Below, one piece after another: positions 33,293 to 41,255 of a DNA stretch of 64,000 bases. Positions within the stretch are counted from its first letter, which is position 1. Every line of letters begins with the position of its first letter. The notes beneath the pieces are model-generated. The model saw nothing but the letters and a program-made list of their open reading frames with translations. It ran no database searches and was not told the origin of the DNA. Made by a program: the position numbers and the translations under genes. This DNA comes from Methanofollis sp. UBA420 (lineage in GTDB: Archaea > Halobacteriota > Methanomicrobia > Methanomicrobiales > Methanofollaceae): assembly GCF_002498315.1 (NCBI RefSeq), contig NZ_DAGX01000002.1, forward strand, positions 748,067 to 812,066. Reading direction: 5' to 3'.

Positions 33293-34470
33293 AGTGCACG
33301 GCCGATATCGAGGCACGCGACCTCGAAGAGATGTCCATCAATATCGACCCGATCCAGGCCGGCGGCAGGCTGACCGCGGACGCGATGAAGGCGATCATCG
33401 CCTGGGGCGACGGCTACTCGGTCTGCGACAACTGCAGGAAACCTTTCAGGCTGGACTACATCGAAAAGCCGGCCATCAACGTCTTCCACGACGACCTGGC
33501 GGCATTCGTCGGCATGGACGAGGCGCGGGTCGTGCCCGGCGCGAGGCGCGGCTTCCAGGCGGTCGCCGGCACCTATGTGCAGAAGGGCGACCCGGTGATG
33601 CTCACCGGCCTCTCCCACTACACCGAGTTCCTGGCCGTCGAGAACACCGGGGGCGTGCCCCTGGAGATCCCGAAGGACGGGAAGAATATCATCAGGGCCG
33701 AGGCGGCGGCGGAGAAACTCGAAGAGGCGGTGCGGACCTTCGGGCGGCCGCCTGTCCTCCTCTTCATCGACCATGTCGACTACCAGTACGGCAACCTCCA
33801 TGAGGTGAAGGAGATCGCCCGCGTCGCCCACCAGTACGACGTCCCCGTCCTCCTAAACGGCGCCTACACGGTCGGCATCCTGCCGGTGGACGGGAAAGCG
33901 CTCGGCGTCGACTTCGTCGTCGGGTCGGGGCACAAGAGCATGGCGGCGCCGGCGCCCTCGGGCGTGCTCGCCACGACCGCGGAGCGTGCCGACGAGGTCT
34001 TCAGGACGACGACGATCAAGGGAGACGTCACGGGCCGGACCTTCGGGTTGAAGGAGGTGGAGATGATGGGCTGCACCCTGATGGGCGTCACCCTCATGGG
34101 CATGATGGCCTCCTTCCCGCACGTGCAGGAGCGGGTGAACCACTGGGAGGAGCACCTTGCCAATGGCACGCTCTTCGTCGACGCCCTTGCCTCGATCGAG
34201 GGGACGGAGATCAGGTCCGAGATGCCGCGGCGCCACACCCTGACCCGCGTCGACACGACCGCCTCCTTCGATCGGGTGGCCGAGACCCACAAAAAACGCG
34301 GTTTCTTCCTCTCCTCCGCGCTGAAGAAGAAGGGGATCGTCGGCGTCATTCCCGGGGCGACGAAGGTCTGGAAGTTCAACACCTACGGCCTCTCCCGGGC
34401 GCAGGTGGAGTACCTCGCCGCCGCGTACCTGGAGATCGCGGAGGAGAACGGGCTTTCCGTCTCCGCGTAA
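33289..34470 (+). CDS. pscS: O-phosphoseryl-tRNA:Cys-tRNA synthase (SepCysS)
   Basis: 393 residues. PLP enzyme that converts Sep-tRNA(Cys) to Cys-tRNA(Cys) in methanogens. N-terminal INIDPIQAGGRLTADAMKAI, cysteines in SVCDNC (about residues 45-50) matching the catalytic/cluster cysteines of the family, VVPGARRGFQAV, and the PLP lysine K216 in VVGSGHKSMAAPAPSGVLA. Length is normal. It is coupled to the 60-residue ORF upstream. T-tracts (34511-34548) after the stop probably terminate it. The matching SepRS gene is not in the window. Confidence 0.93.
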   Translation: MKCTADIEARDLEEMSINIDPIQAGGRLTADAMKAIIAWGDGYSVCDNCRKPFRLDYIEKPAINVFHDDLAAFVGMDEARVVPGARRGFQAVAGTYVQKGDPVMLTGLSHYTEFLAVENTGGVPLEIPKDGKNIIRAEAAAEKLEEAVRTFGRPPVLLFIDHVDYQYGNLHEVKEIARVAHQYDVPVLLNGAYTVGILPVDGKALGVDFVVGSGHKSMAAPAPSGVLATTAERADEVFRTTTIKGDVTGRTFGLKEVEMMGCTLMGVTLMGMMASFPHVQERVNHWEEHLANGTLFVDALASIEGTEIRSEMPRRHTLTRVDTTASFDRVAETHKKRGFFLSSALKKKGIVGVIPGATKVWKFNTYGLSRAQVEYLAAAYLEIAEENGLSVSA

Positions 34471-34923
34471 GGATAGGATAGAGTGCCGGCCCTGAAGGGG
34501 TCGGTGCGGTTCTTTTTTTCTATCACATTTTTTTTTCTATCACATTGTTCCGGATAGAGTCTTATGGAAATCTGGAGGGAACTTGAAAAGACGAAGGCTT
34601 CGAAGAAAATCCCGGGAGAAACATGGGAAGGCATTATCTCCAGGGATAAATCGGTGGAGCGGCATCTTGTCCGGGGGGCATCGCTCGAAAACGTTCCGTT
34701 TTCTCAAGCTCCCTTCGGTCGCACCCCCGGTCCCCCCACCATTAGGATAGGGGAGGGATGGTAACCTCCTCCTTCAGGATCTCTGCTCTGTCTTCCCGGG
34801 GTTTATCCTGAGTCGGGGACGACCAGAGGGAGTCGAGAAGACGAGGGCTTTCGAGGCCAGCACCCCCGGGCAGAAAACCATAACATCTCAGAATCTATTC
34901 CATGATGCCATGGGGGGATCACC
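34471..34923. other. Intergenic region with T-tracts and repeat copy B
   Basis: After pscS there are two T-runs, each followed by CTATCACATT (about 34519-34552). Next comes an ATG-initiated frame at 34564 of 66 codons whose first 40 codons look moderately protein-like but which runs straight into the repeat; I treat it as spurious or a broken remnant. Repeat copy B occupies 34671-34869. The GNAT start follows directly. Confidence 0.5.
34671..34869 (+). repeat. Dispersed hairpin element, copy B
   Basis: Left end CCGGGGGGCATCGCTCGAAA and right end, read on the opposite strand, CCCGGGGGTGCTGGCCTCGAAA are imperfect terminal inverted repeats. Inside are the hairpin GAAAACG-TTC-CGTTTTC (34687-34703), the forward module CTCCCTTCGGTCG just after it, and the inverted module GACGACCAGAGGGAGTCGAGAA (34818 on). 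The central GATTGG core is degenerate. Confidence 0.65.
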
Positions 34924-35568
34924 GTGCCGGCAGACCTCGGCGACCTTCTGCGCCTGAAAAAGGATCAGGTCGGCCCTGCTGCCGAAATGCTCGCCCGGGC
35001 CTTCGATCAGGACCCGAAGATGGACTATTTCGCTCCCGACGACGGGACGCGGGGGACGATCGCGCGTCACCACTTCGAGTTCCTGCTCAGGTACGGCCTG
35101 ATCTACGGGGAGGTCTACGCGACATCGCCGCGGCTGGAGGGCGTCGCGGTCTGGCTCCCCGCAAAAAAGGTGGAGATCACCCTCTGGAGGGCCTTCCGGG
35201 CCGGGCTCTTCCGGTTCAGGAAGGGAGTCGGGAAAGAGGCCATGGAACGCATCATCTCCTTCTCGGAGTACGTCGACGGCCTCCACCGCCGGCATATGCC
35301 CGGCCCCCACCACTATCTCTTCTTCATCGGCGTGGACCCGACCTTCCAGGGAAAGGGGCATGCGAGCCGCCTTATCCGTCCGATGCTCGACCGCCTGGAC
35401 AGGGAGGGACTCCCCTGCCATCTCGTCACCCAGAACGAGCAGAACGTGGCGCTGTACGAGCACTACGGCTTTCGGGTGATCGAACACACCGTCGTCCCCG
35501 GGACAGAGGTGGGGAACTGGGCGATGGTGTGGGAGGGAGGAAAAAATCCCGGTTCCGCTACGCAGTGA
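34924..35568 (+). CDS. GNAT-family N-acetyltransferase
   Basis: 214 residues from GTG 34924. The acetyl-CoA-binding core is clear: HHYLFFIGVDPTFQGKGHASRLIRPML (motif A, Q-x-x-G-x-G/A, about 140-160) and LPCHLVTQNEQNVALYEHYGFRVIEH (motif B). The N-terminal half (VAVWLPAKKVEITLWRAFRAG) resembles proteins related to puromycin-type or small-molecule acetyltransferases. Substrate not identifiable. It converges with ThiI, leaving 9 bases between stops. Confidence 0.85.
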   Translation: MPADLGDLLRLKKDQVGPAAEMLARAFDQDPKMDYFAPDDGTRGTIARHHFEFLLRYGLIYGEVYATSPRLEGVAVWLPAKKVEITLWRAFRAGLFRFRKGVGKEAMERIISFSEYVDGLHRRHMPGPHHYLFFIGVDPTFQGKGHASRLIRPMLDRLDREGLPCHLVTQNEQNVALYEHYGFRVIEHTVVPGTEVGNWAMVWEGGKNPGSATQ

Positions 35569-35577
35569 AGAAACTCC

Positions 35578-36765
35578 TCAGGCCCCTTCCTCTTCGCCGA
35601 CAATCTTCCCGTTCTTCGCCCTGACCCGCCTGAGAGTCTCCATCGCCGCGGCCACCAGGTCGTCGACCCCGATCTTCTCCTCCGCAGCTTCGATCTTTGT
35701 GACGTCGGCCTTCGTCGCCGGTTTTTTCGGGACGGCCCGGCACGCGAGGTCGCCGGCATCGTCGTCGAAGGTGCCGATCATCCGGGCGAGATCGATCGCC
35801 TCGGCCTTCTCGTAGGTGAGAAGGGGGCGGAGGACAGGGAGAGTCGCCGCCGCCTCGATCACCCCGAGGTTCACCAGGGTCTGGGACGCCACCTGGCCGA
35901 GGTTGTCCCCGGTGACGACCGCGAGCGCCCCCTCCTTCCGGGCGACGGCGTCGGCCATCCTGGCCATGAAGCGCTTGCAGAGGATGCAGCGGTAGTGGTA
36001 CTCCCCCGACGCCGTCATCGCGTCGAAGAAGGGCTCCATATCCGCGACGACCAGGTCGAGGGGTCGGCCCATGCACCAGGTCGAGAGGACGGCATGGTGG
36101 CGGATGACCGCGTCCCGCACCGCCTCCCCCTGCCAGCGCCCCGCGTCCAGGGAGAGGTGGGTGACCGTGCAGCCCCGGCGCATCATCAGCCAGCTCGCGA
36201 CAGGCGAGTCGATCCCGGCGGAGAGGAGGGTGAGCACCCGGTCCTGCGTCCCGAAGGGCAGGCCGCGGGGCGCCGGGATACGTTCGTCGTACACGAGCCC
36301 GCCGTACGGCCGCGCCTCGACAAAGACCTCGTAGTCGGGATGGGAGAGGTCGACCCTGAGGCCAGGGATCGCGTCATAGATCACGCTCCCGACCTCGGCC
36401 CCGATCTCCGGGCTCGTATAGCCCTCCACCCCTTCCCTCTTCGCCCGGACCGCGAAACTCATGCCTGCCCGCAGGTGGCGGCGCGCCCGCTCCAGGGCCG
36501 CCGCCCCCATCTCGGGGATGGTGGTCCCTGTCCGGGTGCAGACCGCCACATCGACGATCCCGAAGGTCCGGGAGACGACACCGGCGATCCCATCGACGTC
36601 AGGGCCGTGCACCAGGATACGGTCCCGTCGCACCTCGATATCGTGCTCGGCCCCGGCGGCCGTAAGGGCCAGGTCGATGTTCTGCCTGAGCATCCGCATG
36701 TAGACTTTCTTGACCGCCTCGCTCTTCAGGAAAAGTTCGCCAAAACGCAGGAGCACCGTTCCCAT
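35578..36765 (-). CDS. thiI: tRNA 4-thiouridine synthase ThiI, CxxC archaeal type
   Basis: 395 residues. N-terminal ferredoxin-like and THUMP domains (about 1-165, ending LVYDERIPAPRGLPFGTQDR) bind tRNA. The PP-loop ATPase LLSAGIDSPVASWLMMRRG (about 177-195) adenylates U8. No rhodanese domain is present; instead a CILC pair (in YHYRCILCKRF, about residue 253) is found, which in methanogen ThiI ligates an Fe-S cluster needed for sulfur transfer. It starts directly after the stop of the larE gene, so both are one transcript. Confidence 0.9.
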   Translation of the reverse strand: MGTVLLRFGELFLKSEAVKKVYMRMLRQNIDLALTAAGAEHDIEVRRDRILVHGPDVDGIAGVVSRTFGIVDVAVCTRTGTTIPEMGAAALERARRHLRAGMSFAVRAKREGVEGYTSPEIGAEVGSVIYDAIPGLRVDLSHPDYEVFVEARPYGGLVYDERIPAPRGLPFGTQDRVLTLLSAGIDSPVASWLMMRRGCTVTHLSLDAGRWQGEAVRDAVIRHHAVLSTWCMGRPLDLVVADMEPFFDAMTASGEYHYRCILCKRFMARMADAVARKEGALAVVTGDNLGQVASQTLVNLGVIEAAATLPVLRPLLTYEKAEAIDLARMIGTFDDDAGDLACRAVPKKPATKADVTKIEAAEEKIGVDDLVAAAMETLRRVRAKNGKIVGEEEGA

Positions 36766-37497
36766 TTACACACCTCTGATCGTCACGTCGTCAAAACCGA
36801 TGGCCCGGACACGCTCGATGAGCGCCCGTGCCTCGTCCTCGTGCCCGGCAGGCACCTCGACCCTGGCCGAGCGCCCCTGCACCCGCACCCGCACGCGGCC
36901 GGGTATCCTCTCCCTGAGGATGGCCTCGGCCTCGCCGACGAGCCCGAGTTTTTCGGGCGTCACCTCCTCGCCGACAGGGAGGCGGGTCGCAAGGCAGGAG
37001 GAGGATGGCCTGACAGGCACGCCGAAGGCGCGGGCCATGGCGACGATCTCCTCCCTGCCGATCCCGCAGGCCGCAAAGGGACTCTCGACCCCCAGTTCGC
37101 GGAGGGCCCGCAGGCCCGGACGGTCTGCCGGGTCGTCGCCCGCATGGGTGCCGTCGACGACATGGGCGTAGCCGTGCTCCTCCGCCCACGCGAGGACCGC
37201 CTCCATCATCAGCCTCTTGCAGACATAGCACCGCTCAGCGGTGTTGTGCCTGACCGCGTCGACGGCAAGCATCTCGACCCTGACCGCCGCGTGGGGCACG
37301 CCAAGGGAGGCCGCGACCTTCGCCGCAATCCCGGCCTCGGCCGGGGCCGCAAGCCCGGTCTCCACTGTCACCGCCGCCGTCCTGACGCCGGCCCGCGCCG
37401 CCGCCGCAAGGAGGACCGCACTGTCGGTCCCGCCCGAGAGGGCGACGACAAGAGGGGCATGCTCACGGAGATAACTGCAGAGGCAGTCGGGAATCAT
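36766..37497 (-). CDS. larE: LarE-type ATP-dependent sulfur transferase with three conserved cysteines
   Basis: 243 residues. PP-loop VVALSGGTDSAVLLAAA (about 17-33). LarE hallmark segments are HNTAERCYVCKRLM (C90, C93) and RPSSSCLATRLP (C168). LarE adds sulfur to the pyridinium dicarboxylate precursor of the nickel-pincer cofactor. Members with a single cysteine sacrifice it, while members with three cysteines are reported to use an Fe-S cluster; this one has the three-cysteine pattern. It abuts thiI with no gap. LarB is encoded about 19 kb away in the same window. Confidence 0.85.
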   Translation of the reverse strand: MIPDCLCSYLREHAPLVVALSGGTDSAVLLAAAARAGVRTAAVTVETGLAAPAEAGIAAKVAASLGVPHAAVRVEMLAVDAVRHNTAERCYVCKRLMMEAVLAWAEEHGYAHVVDGTHAGDDPADRPGLRALRELGVESPFAACGIGREEIVAMARAFGVPVRPSSSCLATRLPVGEEVTPEKLGLVGEAEAILRERIPGRVRVRVQGRSARVEVPAGHEDEARALIERVRAIGFDDVTIRGV

Positions 37498-37544
37498 GCC
37501 ATCTGGTGGGCGCTGATCTCAGATGAAGATTGGGTGGAGACAGT

Positions 37545-37874
37545 TCAGGCCACCTTCAGATAGCGCTCCACCGCATCTTTCGCCATCACCTTCGGCATCA
37601 GCACGATTATGATCCCCTCCTCGCCGAACATCTCCTCGGCATGGGGGCCGAAGTGCCCGGCGACCACGGCGTCAACCCCCTCTCTCATCATCTGATCGGC
37701 GGCGGCCATGCCGGCCCCCTGTGCCACGCGGCAGGCATCGTTCGCCACGGTCTCGACCGTGCCGATCGCACCCCCCTCCACCTCGACAAAAGTGAATGTG
37801 TCGGCACGGCCGAAATCGGTGGCCACAACGGCGTCAAGGCCGCCCTCTCCATCGGTTGCTACGGCGATCTTCAT
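37545..37874 (-). CDS. NifX/NafY-type dinitrogenase cofactor-binding-like protein
   Basis: 109 residues from ATG 37874 (in-frame start 37892 adds six residues). Opening MKIAVATDGEGGLDAVVATDFGRADTFTFVEVEGG and GVDAVVAGHFGPHAEEMFGEEGI match the dinitrogenase iron-molybdenum cofactor family domain. Stand-alone archaeal members are common and probably bind metal clusters; no nif genes are near, so nitrogenase involvement cannot be claimed. It reads left, divergent from the DUF2150 gene. Confidence 0.85.
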   Translation of the reverse strand: MKIAVATDGEGGLDAVVATDFGRADTFTFVEVEGGAIGTVETVANDACRVAQGAGMAAADQMMREGVDAVVAGHFGPHAEEMFGEEGIIIVLMPKVMAKDAVERYLKVA

Positions 37875-37990
37875 ACAAAACCCTTTTCGCACATCAGATA
37901 AAGCGCTTGCCCCCCTCCTGCCGGCCGGAAAATCATGTGCAGCCGCCGTTCCCGGATAGAAAATTCTTTAATTGGAGGTATTCTATCTCT

Positions 37991-38623
37991 ATGGGAATGG
38001 CAAAGAAGAGCGCAAAAGAACAGGAGCCAATGAAGTTATTCTATATTTTCTACAGCGAAGAACGCTGGAATAACTGGTTGTCCACCCTCAGGGAGGCGGA
38101 CTTCGAGGGTGGCGACGACGAGGAGGAGATGCCGCAGGGCTTCCAGACCCTCCAGAGTTTTGTCGAGGACGTCACCATCTCGGTCCTGAAGATCGTGAAA
38201 CTCTACCAGAACGAGCGGTTCAGCAAGGAAGATGCGCTCGAGAAACTCGAGGGCGTCGAGAATATCGTGATGGCCGGCCTCCCTGAAGACGACCCCCTCG
38301 TCGATATCGTCGGAGACGTGCAGATCTCTCTGCTTGCGCTCTTTGCATCCTGCAGGACATTCCTTGAGGGCGACTATGAGGCCGATCCGAAGGCTCTCGT
38401 CAAGGACGGGAGAAAGGCGGCCGACGACGAACCCGAGGTCGCCCTGGACATGGCGGCAAAACTCGGCGCACAGATCATCAACGGAGGCAAGTGGAGCGCC
38501 ACTTACCTCAAGAGCAAGGGGGACCCGACCGTCTTCGACGAGTGGCTCACCGAGATCGAGACGATGTCGGAGGCCGTGCAGTCCCTGAAGAAGTTCGACG
38601 AAGAGCCCGGTGAAGGGACGTGA
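37991..38623 (+). CDS. DUF2150-family protein
   Basis: 210 residues from ATG 37991 with GGAGGT (37974-37979) at 11 bases. Acidic, mostly helical and soluble; opens with KLFYIFYSEERWNNWLSTL, and the ISLLALFASCRTFLEGDY segment is conserved-looking. It matches what I remember of DUF2150, an archaeal family without known function. Its stop overlaps the GTG start of the next gene (GTGA), so the pair is translationally coupled. Confidence 0.75.
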   Translation: MGMAKKSAKEQEPMKLFYIFYSEERWNNWLSTLREADFEGGDDEEEMPQGFQTLQSFVEDVTISVLKIVKLYQNERFSKEDALEKLEGVENIVMAGLPEDDPLVDIVGDVQISLLALFASCRTFLEGDYEADPKALVKDGRKAADDEPEVALDMAAKLGAQIINGGKWSATYLKSKGDPTVFDEWLTEIETMSEAVQSLKKFDEEPGEGT

Positions 38624-39072
38624 TCGCAGACAAGGCCCGGTTCCGCGCAAGCAGGAAGATTGAACGAGTTACGGGAGTCCGCCTCCCCGACCGGGTCTTC
38701 AACACTGCATTTCTGGAAGCGGTCGCCCCGGCGATGGGCAACCGCGCCCTCGATACCCGCGTGCGGGAGCAACTCCTCAATATCCACCGGGACTTTCTCG
38801 CCTGCAAGTGCAGGGACAACCCGAACTGCGGGTGTCCTGAGAAGAAGTTTGCAAAGACGATCCTCGAATACAGGGAGACCGGCCTCGACCACCGCCAGAT
38901 CGCGGATGCGATCCTGGACGAATATGGCATCGATGTCTTCCCTGCCGATATACTCTCGTTCCTCGAAGAGATGGTCCACACCCTCGAAGTGGTCAAGGAG
39001 GTGGCCAGGATCGAGGGGAAAGAGGGCCTGATGAAGGAGACGGACAGGCATATCAAAGCGGTGGAGCGGTGA
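38620..39072 (+). CDS. Cys-cluster protein coupled to DUF2150
   Basis: 150 residues from GTG 38620, overlapping the upstream stop. N-terminal basic helix, then a cysteine cluster CKCRDNPNCGCPEKK (about 62-76) that could bind zinc or an Fe-S cluster, then helical sequence ending in a coiled-coil-like segment. It resembles the small domain called DUF5814 that accompanies some archaeal SF2 helicases, but I hold that only tentatively. Function unknown. Confidence 0.65.
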   Translation: MIADKARFRASRKIERVTGVRLPDRVFNTAFLEAVAPAMGNRALDTRVREQLLNIHRDFLACKCRDNPNCGCPEKKFAKTILEYRETGLDHRQIADAILDEYGIDVFPADILSFLEEMVHTLEVVKEVARIEGKEGLMKETDRHIKAVER

Positions 39073-39174
39073 TCACCGCAGGCCTGCAGGATCCCTTCTT
39101 TCATCTCCAGAACAAATAGCGATTATTGATGTTATTTTTGCGAATATAGGGGGAGTCGGCACTGATGCCGCCCC

Positions 39175-40236
39175 TCATACTCCCATCTGCCCGATGACCC
39201 TCGCGATCGCCGACGCCGCGTCGCCCTTCCCGAAGACATCTGAGCGCTCAATTTCTGGCACGAACTCGCGGGCGGCCCGCACGATCACGTCGTGGTCGCT
39301 CCCCACGAGGATGTTCCAGCCGTCCTGCACGGTCTCGACCCACTCGGTCGTCTCCCGCATCGTGATGCAGGGGACACCGAGGACATAGGCCTCCTTCTGG
39401 ACGCCGCCCGAGTCGGTGAGGATCGTCTGTGCGCCGCTTTCAAGGGCGAGCATCTCCAGGTAGCCGACAGGTTTGATGAACGTGATCCGGCGGTTTGCCT
39501 CCTCATAGAGGCCGAAACCCTTGAGCATCTTCTCGGTCCGCGGGTGGCAGGGGAGGACGACGTCGCCGATATCGCCGAGCGCCCGCATGATCGCGGCGAG
39601 TTTTACCGGGTCGTCGGTGTTCTCCGCGCGGTGGACGGTGGCGAGGCGGTATGTCCCCGCGGAGAGGCCGAGATCGGCAAGGACAGGGGAGGCCTGCGCC
39701 ACCCGCGTGTGCTCCAGGAGGGCGTCGACCATCACGTCGCCGGTGAGGTGGACGCCTCTGGTGATTCCCTCTGACCTCAGGTTCTCGACGGCGGTCTGTG
39801 TGGGGCAGAGGAGGAGAGTGGAGATGTGGTCGGTGAGGACGCGGTTGATCTCCTCCGGCATCCGCCGGTCGAAACTCCGCAGGCCTGCCTCGACATGCGC
39901 GACAGGCACATGGAGCTTTGCCGCCGCGAGGGCGCCTGCAAGGGTGGAGTTCGTGTCGCCGTACACGAGGACGCAGTCTGGCGTCTCCTGCAGGATCAGA
40001 TCCTCGATCGCGGCGAGCATCGCCCCGGTCTGGTGGCCGTGGGTGCCCGAACCGATGCCCAGGTTGTGGTCAGGGTGCGGGATCCCGAGTTCCTCGAAGA
40101 AGAGGTCTGACATCTCCCGGTCATAGTGCTGGCCGGTGTGGACGAGGACCTCCTCGTGCTCTTTCCGCAGTTCCCTGGAGACGGGCGCACACTTGATGAA
40201 CTGGGGGCGGGCCCCGACGACGGTGAGGATCTTCAT
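39175..40236 (-). CDS. wecB: UDP-N-acetylglucosamine 2-epimerase, paralog 1
   Basis: 353 residues, non-hydrolysing WecB family. It makes UDP-ManNAc from UDP-GlcNAc for surface glycans. Visible motifs: VGARPQFIKCAPV, HTGQHYDREMSDLFF, GSGTHGHQTGAML, YGDTNSTLAGALAA, HVEAGLRSFDRRMPEEINR, and TDSGGVQKEAYVLGVPCITMR. GC-rich like the chromosome core, unlike paralog 2 at 43.0 kb. No adjacent partner gene in its transcript. Confidence 0.93.
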   Translation of the reverse strand: MKILTVVGARPQFIKCAPVSRELRKEHEEVLVHTGQHYDREMSDLFFEELGIPHPDHNLGIGSGTHGHQTGAMLAAIEDLILQETPDCVLVYGDTNSTLAGALAAAKLHVPVAHVEAGLRSFDRRMPEEINRVLTDHISTLLLCPTQTAVENLRSEGITRGVHLTGDVMVDALLEHTRVAQASPVLADLGLSAGTYRLATVHRAENTDDPVKLAAIMRALGDIGDVVLPCHPRTEKMLKGFGLYEEANRRITFIKPVGYLEMLALESGAQTILTDSGGVQKEAYVLGVPCITMRETTEWVETVQDGWNILVGSDHDVIVRAAREFVPEIERSDVFGKGDAASAIARVIGQMGV

Positions 40237-40356
40237 GCTGAGGATAGGGTAGGGAGGAGGAGGGCAAGAGGGTTGCGATAAGGAGACGATGCCATGGTCG
40301 GGTGAGATGTCATCCTGATGACAGGAATTCAGAGAGGCATCAGTAACCTCGAAATA

Positions 40357-40716
40357 TCACTCGTTCTCTGGAGGCTTCAAGGTGCGCCGCATCGTCTCAA
40401 TCTGATCTCTCAGTTCAGGGAGTTGCCGGGTGATGATGAACCAGACCGTCTCAGGGTCAACACCGAAGTAATGGTGAATGACAACATTCCTGAGGCCGAC
40501 AATTTTTCGCCAGGGAATCTGGGCATACTGCTCCCGGAGAGCGTCAGGTATATTGCCGCAGGCCTCACCGATCACCTCAAGATTCCGGATCACCGCATCA
40601 AAGGTCTTTCGATCAGTGGCGAACTCCTCTTCAGAGAGACCGCGGATATATTCTTCAATGGCACCGATGCCTTCCAGAATATCGTCGAGAAAGAAGGTGA
40701 TTTCACGCTCAGACAT
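40357..40716 (-). CDS. hepT: HepT-like HEPN toxin
   Basis: 119 residues. HEPN-domain RNase-like toxin with the catalytic RX4HXY motif at R76...H81-x-Y83 (RNVVIHHYFG). Helical throughout (FLDDILEGIGAIEEYI, NLEVIGEACGNIPD). Its start overlaps the end of the mntA gene by 8 bases, the usual MNT-HEPN arrangement. The partner nucleotidyltransferase is known in other systems to modify the toxin tyrosine with AMP. Confidence 0.88.
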   Translation of the reverse strand: MSEREITFFLDDILEGIGAIEEYIRGLSEEEFATDRKTFDAVIRNLEVIGEACGNIPDALREQYAQIPWRKIVGLRNVVIHHYFGVDPETVWFIITRQLPELRDQIETMRRTLKPPENE

Positions 40717-41044
40717 AGACGAGGTCCCGGGAAATGGATCTCCTCAGATTTTTGCGCCGGTTGATCCCGCCTTTCAGGACGAGGTCGACCCTGAGACCAA
40801 GAAGATGTTCCAGGTCATCCCGCAGGTCCACGACATCCCACCCGATAGGATGTGCAAGATCGACCAGGATATCCACATCGCTCCCTTCGACCTGTTCATT
40901 TCGGGAATAGGACCCAAAGACACCGATCTCCCTGACCCCATATTTCCTCAGGAGATCAGGCTTTGCCTGCCTGAGAACCTCAAGGATCCGTTGCACTTCC
41001 CAGGTTCCAGGAATGGTGTCAACTGTTCCGGCCATGCATTCCAT
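40709..41044 (-). CDS. mntA: MntA-like nucleotidyltransferase antitoxin
   Basis: 111 residues. Minimal nucleotidyltransferase with GSX10DXD, here G44-S45...D56-x-D58 (GSYSRNEQVEGSDVDILVD). A third acidic residue is likely D87 (LRVDLVLK). It would neutralise HepT by adenylylation, as shown for related MntA/HepT pairs. The pair sits between wecB and the flippase gene, at the edge of the glycan region. Start may be ATG 41044 or ATG 41035. Confidence 0.88.
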   Translation of the reverse strand: MECMAGTVDTIPGTWEVQRILEVLRQAKPDLLRKYGVREIGVFGSYSRNEQVEGSDVDILVDLAHPIGWDVVDLRDDLEHLLGLRVDLVLKGGINRRKNLRRSISRDLVYV

Positions 41045-41255
41045 TCTGTTGCTGGAATATTAACGATTCCGGTCATACTCTGCTGAACTTCCCAGGAACA
41101 GAACGGTGTCGATTCATGCGGATCTCCAGGGCCATATCATATCAAAGTTTGATTGAGAAAGCAGTTCACAGAGGATCAGAAAATTATCAGGTAAATACAG
41201 ATCCCGGGAAAAGAGTAAACTGCCGAAAGATTTTTTGCATCTCTCCTCCGGCAGA

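Noticed and set aside
34564..34764. 66-codon ATG frame before repeat copy B
   Set aside because: The first part looks faintly protein-like but the frame continues into the repeat; at best a broken remnant. No family recognised.
37545..37874. Nitrogen fixation locus
   Set aside because: Only a single NifX-like domain protein is present; such proteins are common outside nif clusters.
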